From the NCBI RefSeq assembly GCF_048263515.1, contig NZ_JBLXEC010000008.1, positions 62,001 to 126,000 on the forward strand: a DNA stretch of 64,000 nt. Reading direction: 5' to 3'. Positions 51,417 through 60,337 of the stretch are shown piece by piece. The stretch is from Marinovum sp048263515. Its GTDB lineage: Bacteria > Pseudomonadota > Alphaproteobacteria > Rhodobacterales > Rhodobacteraceae. The first letter of the stretch is position 1. The number at the start of each line of letters is the position of its first letter. The position numbers and the translations under genes were made by a program. Below the pieces are notes generated by a model. The model saw only the letters and a list, made by a program, of their open reading frames with translations, searched no databases and was not told the DNA's origin.

Positions 51417-51442
51417 AAGAGCGGGCCAGATGGCCCGCTCTT
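51417..51442 (-). terminator. Rho-independent terminator of the porin gene
   Basis: Stem AAGAGCGGGCC/GGCCCGCTCTT with 4-base loop; on the minus strand it continues into TTCTTTTGC. It begins 28 bases past the porin stop. Confidence 0.85.
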
Positions 51443-51469
51443 CCCTAAGTCCGAAGACTGGCGTCGTTC

Positions 51470-52507
51470 TTAGAACGACATTGCCAGACCGAGCGAGAAC
51501 GAGTCGCGGTTCAGGTCTTTGGTGTTGGTCGCCGAAACTGCGAGGTCGTTGACGGTGCTGTGACCGTAACCTGCTTTGGCCGACAGGCCGCCGCCGAGGT
51601 CGTAGGACGCTGCGATGCCGAAGCCCGACGCGGTTGCGTCGCCATCGTCGTCAGCGAACACACCGTAGTTCACGCCAACTGCCAGAGCGTTCATCTCGTA
51701 GCCGAGACCGATTGCGCTGTGGCTGGACTCGGTGCCGTCGATGTCCATACGGGTGTGGTTGACACCCATTTTCAGGCCGTTGGCCAGGGTCGCGTCAACC
51801 GACACACCGGTCAGCTTCTGGTCCACGCTGCCGACGGGGGGGACGGCCGCGGCATTTGACCTGGTTTCACCAGCTTGGTGACCGATGCCGAAGCCCACGG
51901 AAACGCCGGAGAACTCACCGGAGTAACGAACACCAACACCCCAGACGGGTTTGTCGGAACCGCGGTCGTCGATTTCGGTCGACAGCGATGCGGTCAGGCC
52001 GGAGAAGGCATAGTCGAAGCGAGCGATCTGACCGTCCTGGGTGCCGTCGAAGCCGGCGTTGCCCGAGAAACCAGCGTGCGCGGTTTCGTCGTCGTTGATC
52101 GAGCCGGCCGCCAGGTTGACTTCCTGCATGACTTTGTCGAATGCGCCGTCGGTGTCGCCCATGGTCAGGGTCGCGCCGCCTGCGGAGACGAAGATGGTCT
52201 CGCCGCCTTGGGTGGTGTTGCCGAATGCGCCGTTTTCGTCCAGATCAACGGTTGCACCGAAGGTCAGGCCGTTGTCGGCGGTGCCGGACATTGCGAAGCT
52301 GACGTCCACGTCGGTGTGGAACTGGGGCTCCATCTCGGTTTCGCTCCAGAAGCCAGCGCCGTTCTGAGTGAGCGTGTTGCCACCGATGACACCCATCTCG
52401 GCCCAGCCGGTGATGTTGACGGTGCCGGGGCCGGAACCCGTGACTTCTGCCGAAGCGAAGGTTGCGGTTGCGACCAGTGCGGTGGTTGCAAACAGAATGT
52501 TTTTCAT
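51470..52507 (-). CDS. Outer-membrane porin, Rhodobacter type
   Basis: 345 residues. A clear signal peptide (MKNILFATTALVATATFASA, then EVTGSG) is followed by alternating amphipathic strands rich in Gly, Asp and aromatic residues (for example QIARFDYAFSGLTASLSTEI, GVGVRYSGEFSGVSVGFGIG). The C-terminal residue is Phe (SLGLAMSF), as needed for BAM assembly. It forms a general diffusion channel, probably trimeric. The ATG at 52507 follows AGGGAAAC. Codons are strongly biased to C-ending ones such as ACC and AAC, suggesting high expression. Confidence 0.92.
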   Translation of the reverse strand: MKNILFATTALVATATFASAEVTGSGPGTVNITGWAEMGVIGGNTLTQNGAGFWSETEMEPQFHTDVDVSFAMSGTADNGLTFGATVDLDENGAFGNTTQGGETIFVSAGGATLTMGDTDGAFDKVMQEVNLAAGSINDDETAHAGFSGNAGFDGTQDGQIARFDYAFSGLTASLSTEIDDRGSDKPVWGVGVRYSGEFSGVSVGFGIGHQAGETRSNAAAVPPVGSVDQKLTGVSVDATLANGLKMGVNHTRMDIDGTESSHSAIGLGYEMNALAVGVNYGVFADDDGDATASGFGIAASYDLGGGLSAKAGYGHSTVNDLAVSATNTKDLNRDSFSLGLAMSF

Positions 52508-52804
52508 TGTTTCCCTCATGTGTCTTGTGCACGTACCAAACCGGTCGCCCGGCCTTGATGAGCCTCTCTTGCACCCTCAGGCCCTACCGATGCAAGCGCG
52601 TGCCGAAACTGTGGCGGCAACAAGGCCATGAGTGATGCGCTTTTGTCACAAGAAATCCCGCCCCGGGCGATGGCCCTGATACCGAGGTCATCCCGAGCGG
52701 CAAGATCGCCGGATTGGGTTTGCGAATGAGGATCTTGTCGTCTTTGGCCCCGGCTTGTATTGAGGGGCCTGACGTCACCGAAACCTATCGGCCAGGAGCG
52801 CTTG

Positions 52805-53290
52805 ATGACCGCCACTTCCCCAAAAGCCGCGATTCTCCTGGCTGCCGCCCTGCTTGTCCTGACGGCTTGTGGGGCACGGTTCAGCCCCGGGCAGGACCCC
52901 GACGAGGTTCTGAACCAGGAAATCTACGGTGACCGGGGCGCGCCGCGCTCGACGCTGTGGGATTTCTTTCGCGGACCGCAGGACCGGTCGCGCGTGGGGC
53001 GCGTGAACAAGTACATCTGGAATGCCTCGCTCGAGGTGCTGGATTTTCTGCCGGTCGAGTCCGTCGATCCCTTTACCGGGGTGATCGTCACCGGCTACGG
53101 CACCCCGCCGGGCGGCGGCCGTGCCTATCGCGCCACGGTCTATGTGACCGATCCGGCGCTTGATGCCCGCTCGCTCAACCTCGCCCTGCAGACCCGCGCC
53201 GGGCCGGTCTCGGCCGAAACCGCGCGCGCCATCGAGGACGCCATCCTGACCCGGGCGCGGCAGCTGCGGGCACTGGACAAGCGGCTCTGA
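52805..53290 (+). CDS. DUF3576 lipoprotein
   Basis: 161 residues. A lipoprotein signal (KAAILLAAALLVLTACGARF) places a lipid-modified Cys near residue 22. DPDEVLNQEIYGDRGAPRST, KYIWNASLEVLDFLPVESVD and GVIVTGYGTPPGGGRAYRAT are the DUF3576 core. It should sit in the outer membrane's inner face; function unknown. GGAG precedes the ATG by seven bases. It is divergent from the porin (297-base gap with no gene) and ends 126 bases before a terminator. Confidence 0.88.
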   Translation: MTATSPKAAILLAAALLVLTACGARFSPGQDPDEVLNQEIYGDRGAPRSTLWDFFRGPQDRSRVGRVNKYIWNASLEVLDFLPVESVDPFTGVIVTGYGTPPGGGRAYRATVYVTDPALDARSLNLALQTRAGPVSAETARAIEDAILTRARQLRALDKRL

Positions 53291-53318
53291 GCTGACGCTC
53301 GTTTCCGACAGAATCTGA

Positions 53319-53412
53319 TTTCGCCACACCTGCACGTGTCGGCATCGTTCATTTTTCGCCACGCCTGCGCGTGTCGGCAGCTTGGATTTTCGCCACGCCT
53401 GCGCGTGTCGAC
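53319..53412 (+). repeat. Three spaced 26-base direct repeats
   Basis: Copies of TTTCGCCACGCCTGCGCGTG plus TCGGCA lie at 53319-53344, 53354-53379 and 53388-53412. Copy 1 has two A-for-G changes, and copy 3 ends early. Spacers are nine and eight bases. Each unit contains a CACGC/GCGTG mini-hairpin. The short spacers rule out a CRISPR array. Confidence 0.85.
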
Positions 53413-53415
53413 GGG

Positions 53416-53439
53416 CCGGGGGCTGCGCCCCCGGTTTTT
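53416..53439 (+). terminator. Rho-independent terminator after DUF3576
   Basis: Stem CCGGGGGC/GCCCCCGG with TGC loop, followed at once by TTTTT. It closes the repeat region downstream of the DUF3576 lipoprotein gene. Confidence 0.8.
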
Positions 53440-53478
53440 GTGCGCCGGCCAGAGGTTGCGCTTGGGGGGAGGGTCGGA

Positions 53479-53526
53479 CCGGGGGCCTTGCCCCCGGACC
53501 CCCAGCGGTATTTGGAAAGAGAAGAA
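53479..53526 (-). repeat. CCAAATACC plus hairpin repeat module
   Basis: On the minus strand CTCTTTCCAAATACCGCTGG leads into an 8-bp hairpin CCGGGGGC/GCCCCCGG (53479-53497). It parallels the module at 36.1 kb and lies downstream of the agmatinase-like gene in sense orientation. Confidence 0.65.
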
Positions 53527-53567
53527 GAGGGGGCGGAGCGCGGGGCGTTCGGGGTCGGAGCCCGGGG

Positions 53568-54518
53568 TCAGGCGGTCATGATGCAGAGCAGTTCGAACAT
53601 GATCGAGACGCCGAGCCAGGCGGTGGCGCCGCTGGCGTCGAAGGGTGGCGAGACCTCGACCAGGTCGGCGCCAACGACGTCGAGCCCGGCGAGGCCGCGG
53701 ACCACCTGAAGGGCCTGGAAGGAATTCGGGCCGCCGACCTCCGGCGTGCCGGTGCCGGGGGCGAAGGCCGGGTCGACGAAATCGATGTCGTAGCTGACGT
53801 AGACCGGGGCCTCGCCGACGATCTCGCAGGCCTCGGCCATGACATCGGTGACGCCGCGGGCGAAGAATTCCTCGATCGGGATGACGCGGACGCCCACCGC
53901 CTTGGCAAAATCGCGGTCCTCGAAATCATAGGCGGTGCCGCGGATGCCGATCTGCACCACCCGGGTGGGATCGAGCAGCTCTTCCTCGATGGCGCGGCGG
54001 AACGGCGTGCCATGGGTGTACATCGTTCCGCCGAAATAGCTGTGGAAGAGGTCGGTATGGGCGTCGAAATGCACCATGCCCAACGGGCCATCCTCGGCCA
54101 GGGCGCGCAGCACCGGCAGCGAGGTCAGGTGATCGCCACCGGCCGTCAGTGGGCGAATGCCGGCGGGTGCCAGCCGCTGGTAGAAGGCGGTGATCCGGTC
54201 GAGGCTGTCGTCGATATCGGCCGGATTGATGCCGACATCACCGAGATCGGCGCAATTGGCGGCCTCGAAGGGACGGCGGCGGGTGGCGGCATTCTCGGCG
54301 CGGATCATCGTCGAGGCGTCGCGCAGCTGGCGCGGCCCGTGGCGCGGGCCCGGCCGGTTGGTGGTGCCGCTGTCCCAGGGCACGCCGATCAGCCCGATGT
54401 CGACCTCGTCGAACCGCGGATGGCCCGGCGGGACCACCGGCAGGCGCATGAAGCTCGGCACACCGGCAAAGCGCGGCAGCTCCATGCCGGAGACGGGGGT
54501 GAAGAAATCCTGTGTCAT
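53568..54518 (-). CDS. speB: Agmatinase / ureohydrolase family enzyme
   Basis: 316 residues. The binuclear manganese motifs are AGGDHLTSLPVL, MVHFDAHTDLFHSYFGG and VSYDIDFVDPAFAPGTGTPE. PRHGPRQLRDAS is also typical. It hydrolyses a guanidino compound to urea and an amine; agmatine is the usual annotation, but guanidinobutyrate and guanidinopropionate enzymes look alike. GGAAAGG lies eight bases before the ATG, and the NlpC gene stops one base upstream, so expression is linked. Confidence 0.9.
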   Translation of the reverse strand: MTQDFFTPVSGMELPRFAGVPSFMRLPVVPPGHPRFDEVDIGLIGVPWDSGTTNRPGPRHGPRQLRDASTMIRAENAATRRRPFEAANCADLGDVGINPADIDDSLDRITAFYQRLAPAGIRPLTAGGDHLTSLPVLRALAEDGPLGMVHFDAHTDLFHSYFGGTMYTHGTPFRRAIEEELLDPTRVVQIGIRGTAYDFEDRDFAKAVGVRVIPIEEFFARGVTDVMAEACEIVGEAPVYVSYDIDFVDPAFAPGTGTPEVGGPNSFQALQVVRGLAGLDVVGADLVEVSPPFDASGATAWLGVSIMFELLCIMTA

Positions 54519-54519
54519 C

Positions 54520-55388
54520 TCAGGGCCTTTCCAGTCGGGCGCGGCGGGTGACCGGGCCGCCGCCCTGGCGTGCGATCCGGGTGATGGCGGCGGTCAGCGG
54601 CTCATGCGCCACCGCCATGTGATGTGCGTTGGCATGCAGCAGGAGGTCGGGGCCGGCGACCCAGCCGACGTGGCCTTTCCAGAACAGCAGGTCGCCGCGT
54701 TGCAGCGGCGTCTCCTCTGCCAGGGTCTCGCCCAGCGCCGCCTCCTGCAGGTCTGAATCGCCGGGGCAGGGAATGCCGCAGGCGAGGCAGCCGGCCTCGA
54801 CCAGACCGGAGCAATCGATGCCGGAGGCGGAATTGCCGCCCCAGAGGTAAGGCGTGCCGAGCAGGCGCTCGGCGACGGCGACCGGGTCGGGCTCTCGCGC
54901 CGCCAGTGGCGTCAGGTGGGCGCTGGGCACCCAGACCCAGGCCGGGTCGCTCTCGGCACCGGCGAACATGGCGATTTCGGTCCAGTCGCCGCTCGCGCCG
55001 CGCACGGTGACCAGCGATCCGTGCGACAGCAGCGAGACCTCGTTGCGCGCCTTCAGCTCCGGCGCCGTCTTGGAATAGGTCAGCCGCGCTGCGACCCTGT
55101 GCGTAGGAGCAGGCCTGCCCCGGGCCAGGAAGATCGTGTCGACATGGCCGACATAGCCGTTGTGCTCGCAGTAGCCAAAGGCCATGCGGCCGCGCAGGTC
55201 GAGTACCCGGAAGCTCTGGCCCAGCAGCAGCTCGCGCTCGCGTCTCAGCCCCTCGGCATCGCTCACCACTGCCTTGCCGGCGATCACCTGCCAGCTTTCG
55301 CCCTCGGTAAAGCGCTCGGCCGCGACCTGCCCCGCAAGCGAGGCATGGGCCACGCGGCCGTTGGATTTCAGCACCCTGGGGTCGCTGA

Positions 55389-55392
<4 letters not shown>
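54520..55392 (-). CDS. NlpC/P60-family cell-wall peptidase with SH3-like domains
   Basis: 290 residues. Two SH3-like regions (VLDLRGRMAFGYCEHNGYVG and SLLSHGSLVTVRGASGDWTE) precede the NlpC/P60 domain. The catalytic Cys is in SASGIDCSGLVEAGCLA, the His in WKGHVGWVAGPDLLLHAN. Family members cut gamma-D-Glu-diamino acid bonds in peptidoglycan peptides. No signal peptide, so it likely recycles muropeptides in the cytoplasm. It overlaps the leucyl aminopeptidase stop by ATGA; the pairing suggests stepwise peptide breakdown. Confidence 0.92.
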
Positions 55393-56801
<1,409 letters not shown>

Positions 56802-56904
56802 GGCGGGGTACTCCGGCGAATGGGTTTCGCCGCAGCCTATCCTGCCCGTTCGCACCTGCAAGAGCAGAGGTGCCTTTGCGTCGCGTCGCCCGGCCCTGCC
56901 CGGC

Positions 56905-57297
56905 CTAGATCATGAATTCCTGCAGGTCCCAGATCGCGGTGAGCGAGCCATCGCCGGTGCGCGCCAGCCGCGACAGCGTGGCGGCCATCGCCACCGCATC
57001 GTTCTGGTCGATGCAGGTGCAGACATCGCGCGCCACCTCTGACAGGGCGATCATGCCGATCTGATCGGCGATCTTCGCCAGAGAGCGCAGACATTTGCGC
57101 ATCTCTGCCAGGTCGCCGCGCTTGTGCAGCTTGTTGGCATAGGACATGCGCACCGCGATCTCTTCGAGCGCGCGGCAGACCACATCCTCGGCGCCGACGT
57201 CGCCCATGCGTTGATAAAGTTCCTCGATCCGTCGCTGATCGAGCCTGACACCTTCTCGGTATGCGAGCATTTGTACCTGTTCCACGGTTCCCACCAT
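56905..57297 (-). CDS. Small conserved protein of unknown function
   Basis: 130 residues, predicted mostly helical (RIEELYQRMGDVGAEDVVCR, ALEEIAVRMSYANKLHKRGD, LAEMRKCLRSLAKIADQIGM, and AMAATLSRLARTGDGSLTAI). The layout of helices resembles histidine-phosphotransfer or other four-helix bundles, but the candidate phosphoacceptor His (LHKRG) lacks the usual surrounding pattern. The start at ATG 57297 gives MVGTVEQVQMLAYR. It lies between leucyl aminopeptidase and the divergent carbonic anhydrase. No function assigned. Confidence 0.75.
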   Translation of the reverse strand: MVGTVEQVQMLAYREGVRLDQRRIEELYQRMGDVGAEDVVCRALEEIAVRMSYANKLHKRGDLAEMRKCLRSLAKIADQIGMIALSEVARDVCTCIDQNDAVAMAATLSRLARTGDGSLTAIWDLQEFMI

Positions 57298-57434
57298 TCC
57301 TCACGCCCCCACGGCTGGGACCATCATGGCGTCAAATCATTTGCGAAACCTTGAGGCAGTTGCATTATTTCGCTCGAATTCGCGGCAGTTCGCGCGTATT
57401 ACCCTGCGGCAGAATGACTGACGGGAGACCGCCG

Positions 57435-58088
57435 ATGGAACATGCGAAAAGCCTGCCGAAGTACCTGGTGCAACGCTACCAGGGATGGAAAGCCACCGAT
57501 TACGCCGAAAACGCCGCCTGGTACCGCCGACTGGCAACCGAGGGGCAGCGGCCCCGCGCCATGGTGATTTCCTGCTGTGACAGCCGGGTTCATGTGACCT
57601 CGATCTTCGGGGCGGACACCGGCGAATTCTTCATTCACCGCAATATCGCCAACCTGGTGCCGCCCTATGCGCCCGACGGCGCCAACCACGGCACCTCGGC
57701 GGCGGTGGAATATGCCGTCACCGCGCTCAAGGTCGCGCATCTGATCGTGCTGGGACATTCGCAATGTGGCGGGGTGCAGGGCTGCATCGACATGTGCAAC
57801 GGCAAGGCGCCGGAACTGGAGAAACCCAATTCCTTTGTCGGGCGCTGGATGGACATCCTTCGTCCCGGATACGAGTCGGTGAAGTCGGCGCCCGAGGGCG
57901 AGGAGCAGTCGCGCGCGCTGGAGAAACGGTCGGTGGTGATCTCGCTCGAGAACCTGATGACCTTCCCCTTCGTCGAAGAGCGCGTCAAGACCGGTGAGCT
58001 GTCGCTGCACGGGCTCTGGACCGGCATCGGCGAGGGCGCGCTCGAGGAATACAACCCGGCATCGGACCAGTTCCGCCCGGTGGGCTGA
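57435..58088 (+). CDS. Beta-class carbonic anhydrase
   Basis: 217 residues. Zinc ligands are Cys and Asp-Arg in MVISCCDSRVHVTSIFG and His/Cys in LIVLGHSQCGGVQGC. FFIHRNIANLVPPY and SAAVEYAVTALKVAH complete the active site. It interconverts CO2 and bicarbonate in the cytoplasm. I start at ATG 57435, with GGGAG nine bases upstream; an ATG at 57414 is the alternative. It is divergent from the small conserved gene. Confidence 0.95.
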   Translation: MEHAKSLPKYLVQRYQGWKATDYAENAAWYRRLATEGQRPRAMVISCCDSRVHVTSIFGADTGEFFIHRNIANLVPPYAPDGANHGTSAAVEYAVTALKVAHLIVLGHSQCGGVQGCIDMCNGKAPELEKPNSFVGRWMDILRPGYESVKSAPEGEEQSRALEKRSVVISLENLMTFPFVEERVKTGELSLHGLWTGIGEGALEEYNPASDQFRPVG

Positions 58089-58110
58089 CCCGCAAGAGGC
58101 GCGGGCCGGA

Positions 58111-58464
58111 TCAGGCGAGAATGACGCCCCGGCCCATGCCATCGCGCGAGGCCAGAACCTTGGCGCGACCGAGCCGCTGGCTCAGCGCCCGCAGCGGATG
58201 ACCGAGGAACTTGCACGAGCAGATCCGCTCGCCGCTGTTTCGGTCGGTCAGCACCAGACGCCCCTGATAGAAGCCGAGGCCGAAGCCCTTGCTTGCCAGC
58301 TTGCGGCGCAGATTGGCCCAGCTTGTTGCCTGTTGGAACACCGGCGCGAGCATCGCGCGCAGCAGAACACCGGTTTCGCAATCGAGCCGATTGCTACTCT
58401 CGGACCCGCGCCAGCGCACCTCTGAGGGGCTGGCCTTGGCGGGGATTTCTATGTGTTTCATCAT
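58111..58464 (-). CDS. Small protein sharing a domain with the divergent neighbour
   Basis: 117 residues. AGGAGG lies eight bases before the ATG at 58464, better spaced than the ATG at 58470. Residues ~35-98 (LRAMLAPVFQQATSWANLRR, KLASKGFGLGFYQGRLVLTD, then GERICSCKFLGHPLRALSQR) align with the C-terminal part of the gene at 58640. Shared positions are LR..LA....QA..W..L...L..KG..L, G.L.L.D, G.R.C and LGH....L. The family is not recognised; the pattern is reminiscent of small domains attached to plasmid relaxases. C-terminal ASRDGMGRGVILA is unique. Confidence 0.75.
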   Translation of the reverse strand: MMKHIEIPAKASPSEVRWRGSESSNRLDCETGVLLRAMLAPVFQQATSWANLRRKLASKGFGLGFYQGRLVLTDRNSGERICSCKFLGHPLRALSQRLGRAKVLASRDGMGRGVILA

Positions 58465-58639
58465 ACTCATTACCTCCTACCCAATTAGCCTGCGACTCGA
58501 ATGTGGCAACACCGTGACGAATGTTTTCACATATTGTGCAAAGCGGCTCTCGAAGCACAGATTGTTTCGCATGCGTGAATATTGAGTGAAGAAGGTGAGC
58601 GTTTACCGGGGGTTAACCCTCGGTGGGCACTCTGGGCGC

Positions 58640-59098
58640 ATGGAGATGCACAGGATCACGATGAAGCTGCAGGAGCCGCTGCTGCGGGCTGCCGAGACGC
58701 TGGCAAAGCAGCGCGATGTCAGCGTCGGACAGGTGGTGCGCGATGCGCTGGCGGCCGAGCTGAAACGCAACACCCGCCCCGCGAGGACGTCCGCCAGGAC
58801 GGAGGAGCAGCTCCTCGCGCCCTTGCGGTCGCTCCTCGCCGCCGATCTGGGACAGGCGCGGGGCTGGACCGATCTGCAGGCACGATTGCGGGCCAAGGGA
58901 TATGTGCTGAGAGAGGCCGGCGGCGGCCTGGCGCTGCATGATTTTCCGCAAGGGCGCAGGCTCTGCAAGGCCTCGGAGTTGGGCCACAGCTACGCCAGCC
59001 TGATGCGCCGCTTCAACGCGCCCTTCCCCGGCCATTCGCATGACCATCTGGTGGTGCGGCACCTCGGCCGTTCGGATGATCTGATCGAGCCGTTCTGA
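58640..59098 (+). CDS. Ribbon-helix-helix-like protein with the same C-terminal domain
   Basis: 152 residues from ATG 58640 (GTG 58586 or ATG 58661 are alternatives). The N-terminus (HRITMKLQEPLLRAAETLAK, QRDVSVGQVVRDALAAELKR) fits a CopG/RHH DNA-binding fold. The linker (RPARTSARTEEQ) is encoded by a palindromic repeat (58780-58819). The C-terminal domain (ARGWTDLQARLRAKGYVLRE, GGLALHDFPQGRRLCKASEL, GHSYASLMRRFNAPFPGHSH) is homologous to the divergent neighbour. A DNA-binding or mobilisation-related role is possible; nothing is certain. Confidence 0.75.
   Translation: MEMHRITMKLQEPLLRAAETLAKQRDVSVGQVVRDALAAELKRNTRPARTSARTEEQLLAPLRSLLAADLGQARGWTDLQARLRAKGYVLREAGGGLALHDFPQGRRLCKASELGHSYASLMRRFNAPFPGHSHDHLVVRHLGRSDDLIEPF
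58780..58819. repeat. Palindromic repeat inside a coding linker
   Basis: Outer arms CGCGAGGA (58780-58787) and TCCTCGCG (58812-58819). The segment GCGAGGACGTCCGCCAGGAC plus GGAGGAGC is close to the ~29-base unit of the leuC-leuD intergenic hairpin. It encodes part of the linker without shifting frame. Confidence 0.7.
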
Positions 59099-59110
59099 GC
59101 CAGCCAAACG

Positions 59111-59134
59111 AAAAAGGGCCGCACTCGGCGGCCC
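59111..59134 (-). terminator. Rho-independent terminator of asd
   Basis: On the minus strand GGGCCGC/GCGGCCC (5-base loop) is followed by TTTTT. It begins 26 bases after the asd stop. Confidence 0.87.
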
Positions 59135-59159
59135 CTCCAATCCAGTCTGTCAAAGGCGA

Positions 59160-60182
59160 TCAGCCCTTCTTCAGCACCCGGTTGCCCAGGGTTTCGGCGA
59201 TCTGAACCGCGTTCAGCGCCGCGCCCTTGCGCAGGTTGTCAGACACGCACCACAGGTTCAGACCGTTGTCGATGGTGCTGTCCTGACGGATGCGGCTGAT
59301 GAAGGTGGCGTAATCGCCGACGCATTCGATCGGCGTCACGTAGCCGCCGTCCTCGCGCTTGTCGATCACCATGATGCCCGGCGCCTCGCGCAGGATGTCG
59401 CGCGCTTCGTCCTCGTCGAGGTGCTCCTCGAACTCGATGTTCAGCGACTCGGAGTGGCCGACAAAGACCGGCACCCGCACGCAGGTCGCGGTGACCTTGA
59501 TCGAGGGGCCGACGATCTTCTTGGTCTCGGCGACCATCTTCCATTCTTCCTTGGTCGAGCCGTCCTCGAGGAAGACGTCGATGTGGGGAATGACGTTGAA
59601 GGCGATCTGCTTGGTGTAGACTTTGCGCTCGTAGTTGTCGGTCGGGTTGTAGACCGCCTTGGTCTGGTCCCAGAGCTCGTCGATGGCTTCCTTGCCCGAG
59701 CCCGACACCGACTGGTAGGTCGAGACCACGACGCGCTTGATCTTCGCGCGGTCGTGCAGCGGCTTGAGCGCCACCACCATCTGCGCGGTCGAGCAGTTGG
59801 GGTTGGCGATGATGTTCTTCTTGGAATAGCCCTCGATCGCCTCGGGGTTCACCTCGGGCACGATCAGCGGCACGTCCGGGTCGTAGCGATAGAGCGAGGA
59901 GTTGTCGATGACAACGCAGCCGGCGGCGGCGGCGATCGGCGCGTATTTCTTGGTCGCGTCGGACCCGATGGCAAAGAGCGCCATGTCCCATCCGGAGAAG
60001 TCAAAGCCCTCGATGTCCTTGGTCGTGAGCGTCTTGTCGCCAAAGCTCACCTCGGTGCCCAGCGACCGGCGCGAAGCCAGCACTGCGATTTCGTCGACCG
60101 GGAAGCCCCGTTCGGCGAGGATGTTGAGCATTTCGCGGCCCACGTTGCCCGTGGCACCTGCGACGACGATACGATAACCCAT
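59160..60182 (-). CDS. asd: Aspartate-semialdehyde dehydrogenase
   Basis: 340 residues. NADP motif is VVAGATGNVGREMLNILAER; ASRRSLGTEVSFGDKTL follows. The catalytic cysteine is in IIANPNCSTAQMVVAL, with STYQSVSGSGKEAIDEL and VRVPVFVGHSESLNIEF completing the active site. It makes aspartate semialdehyde for lysine, threonine, methionine and diaminopimelate synthesis. The ATG at 60182 has AAGGAACC upstream; the open frame continues upstream but through the intergenic region. It stands alone with its own terminator. Confidence 0.97.
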   Translation of the reverse strand: MGYRIVVAGATGNVGREMLNILAERGFPVDEIAVLASRRSLGTEVSFGDKTLTTKDIEGFDFSGWDMALFAIGSDATKKYAPIAAAAGCVVIDNSSLYRYDPDVPLIVPEVNPEAIEGYSKKNIIANPNCSTAQMVVALKPLHDRAKIKRVVVSTYQSVSGSGKEAIDELWDQTKAVYNPTDNYERKVYTKQIAFNVIPHIDVFLEDGSTKEEWKMVAETKKIVGPSIKVTATCVRVPVFVGHSESLNIEFEEHLDEDEARDILREAPGIMVIDKREDGGYVTPIECVGDYATFISRIRQDSTIDNGLNLWCVSDNLRKGAALNAVQIAETLGNRVLKKG

Positions 60183-60337
60183 CGGTTCCTTTTCCTTCGT
60201 CTCAATGTGAATGGGGCGCCTGATACAGGGTTGCGCCGATTTATGAAAGGGGCATTCGCCGAGGCTTCCGGGCAGGCCCGGCGCGGCGCGACCGGGCCCG
60301 GGGGCCGGGGCCGCGCCCAAGGTGCCTGCAAGGTGCC

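Noticed and set aside
53319..53412. CRISPR array
   Set aside because: Only three repeats with spacers of eight and nine bases, and no cas genes in the window.
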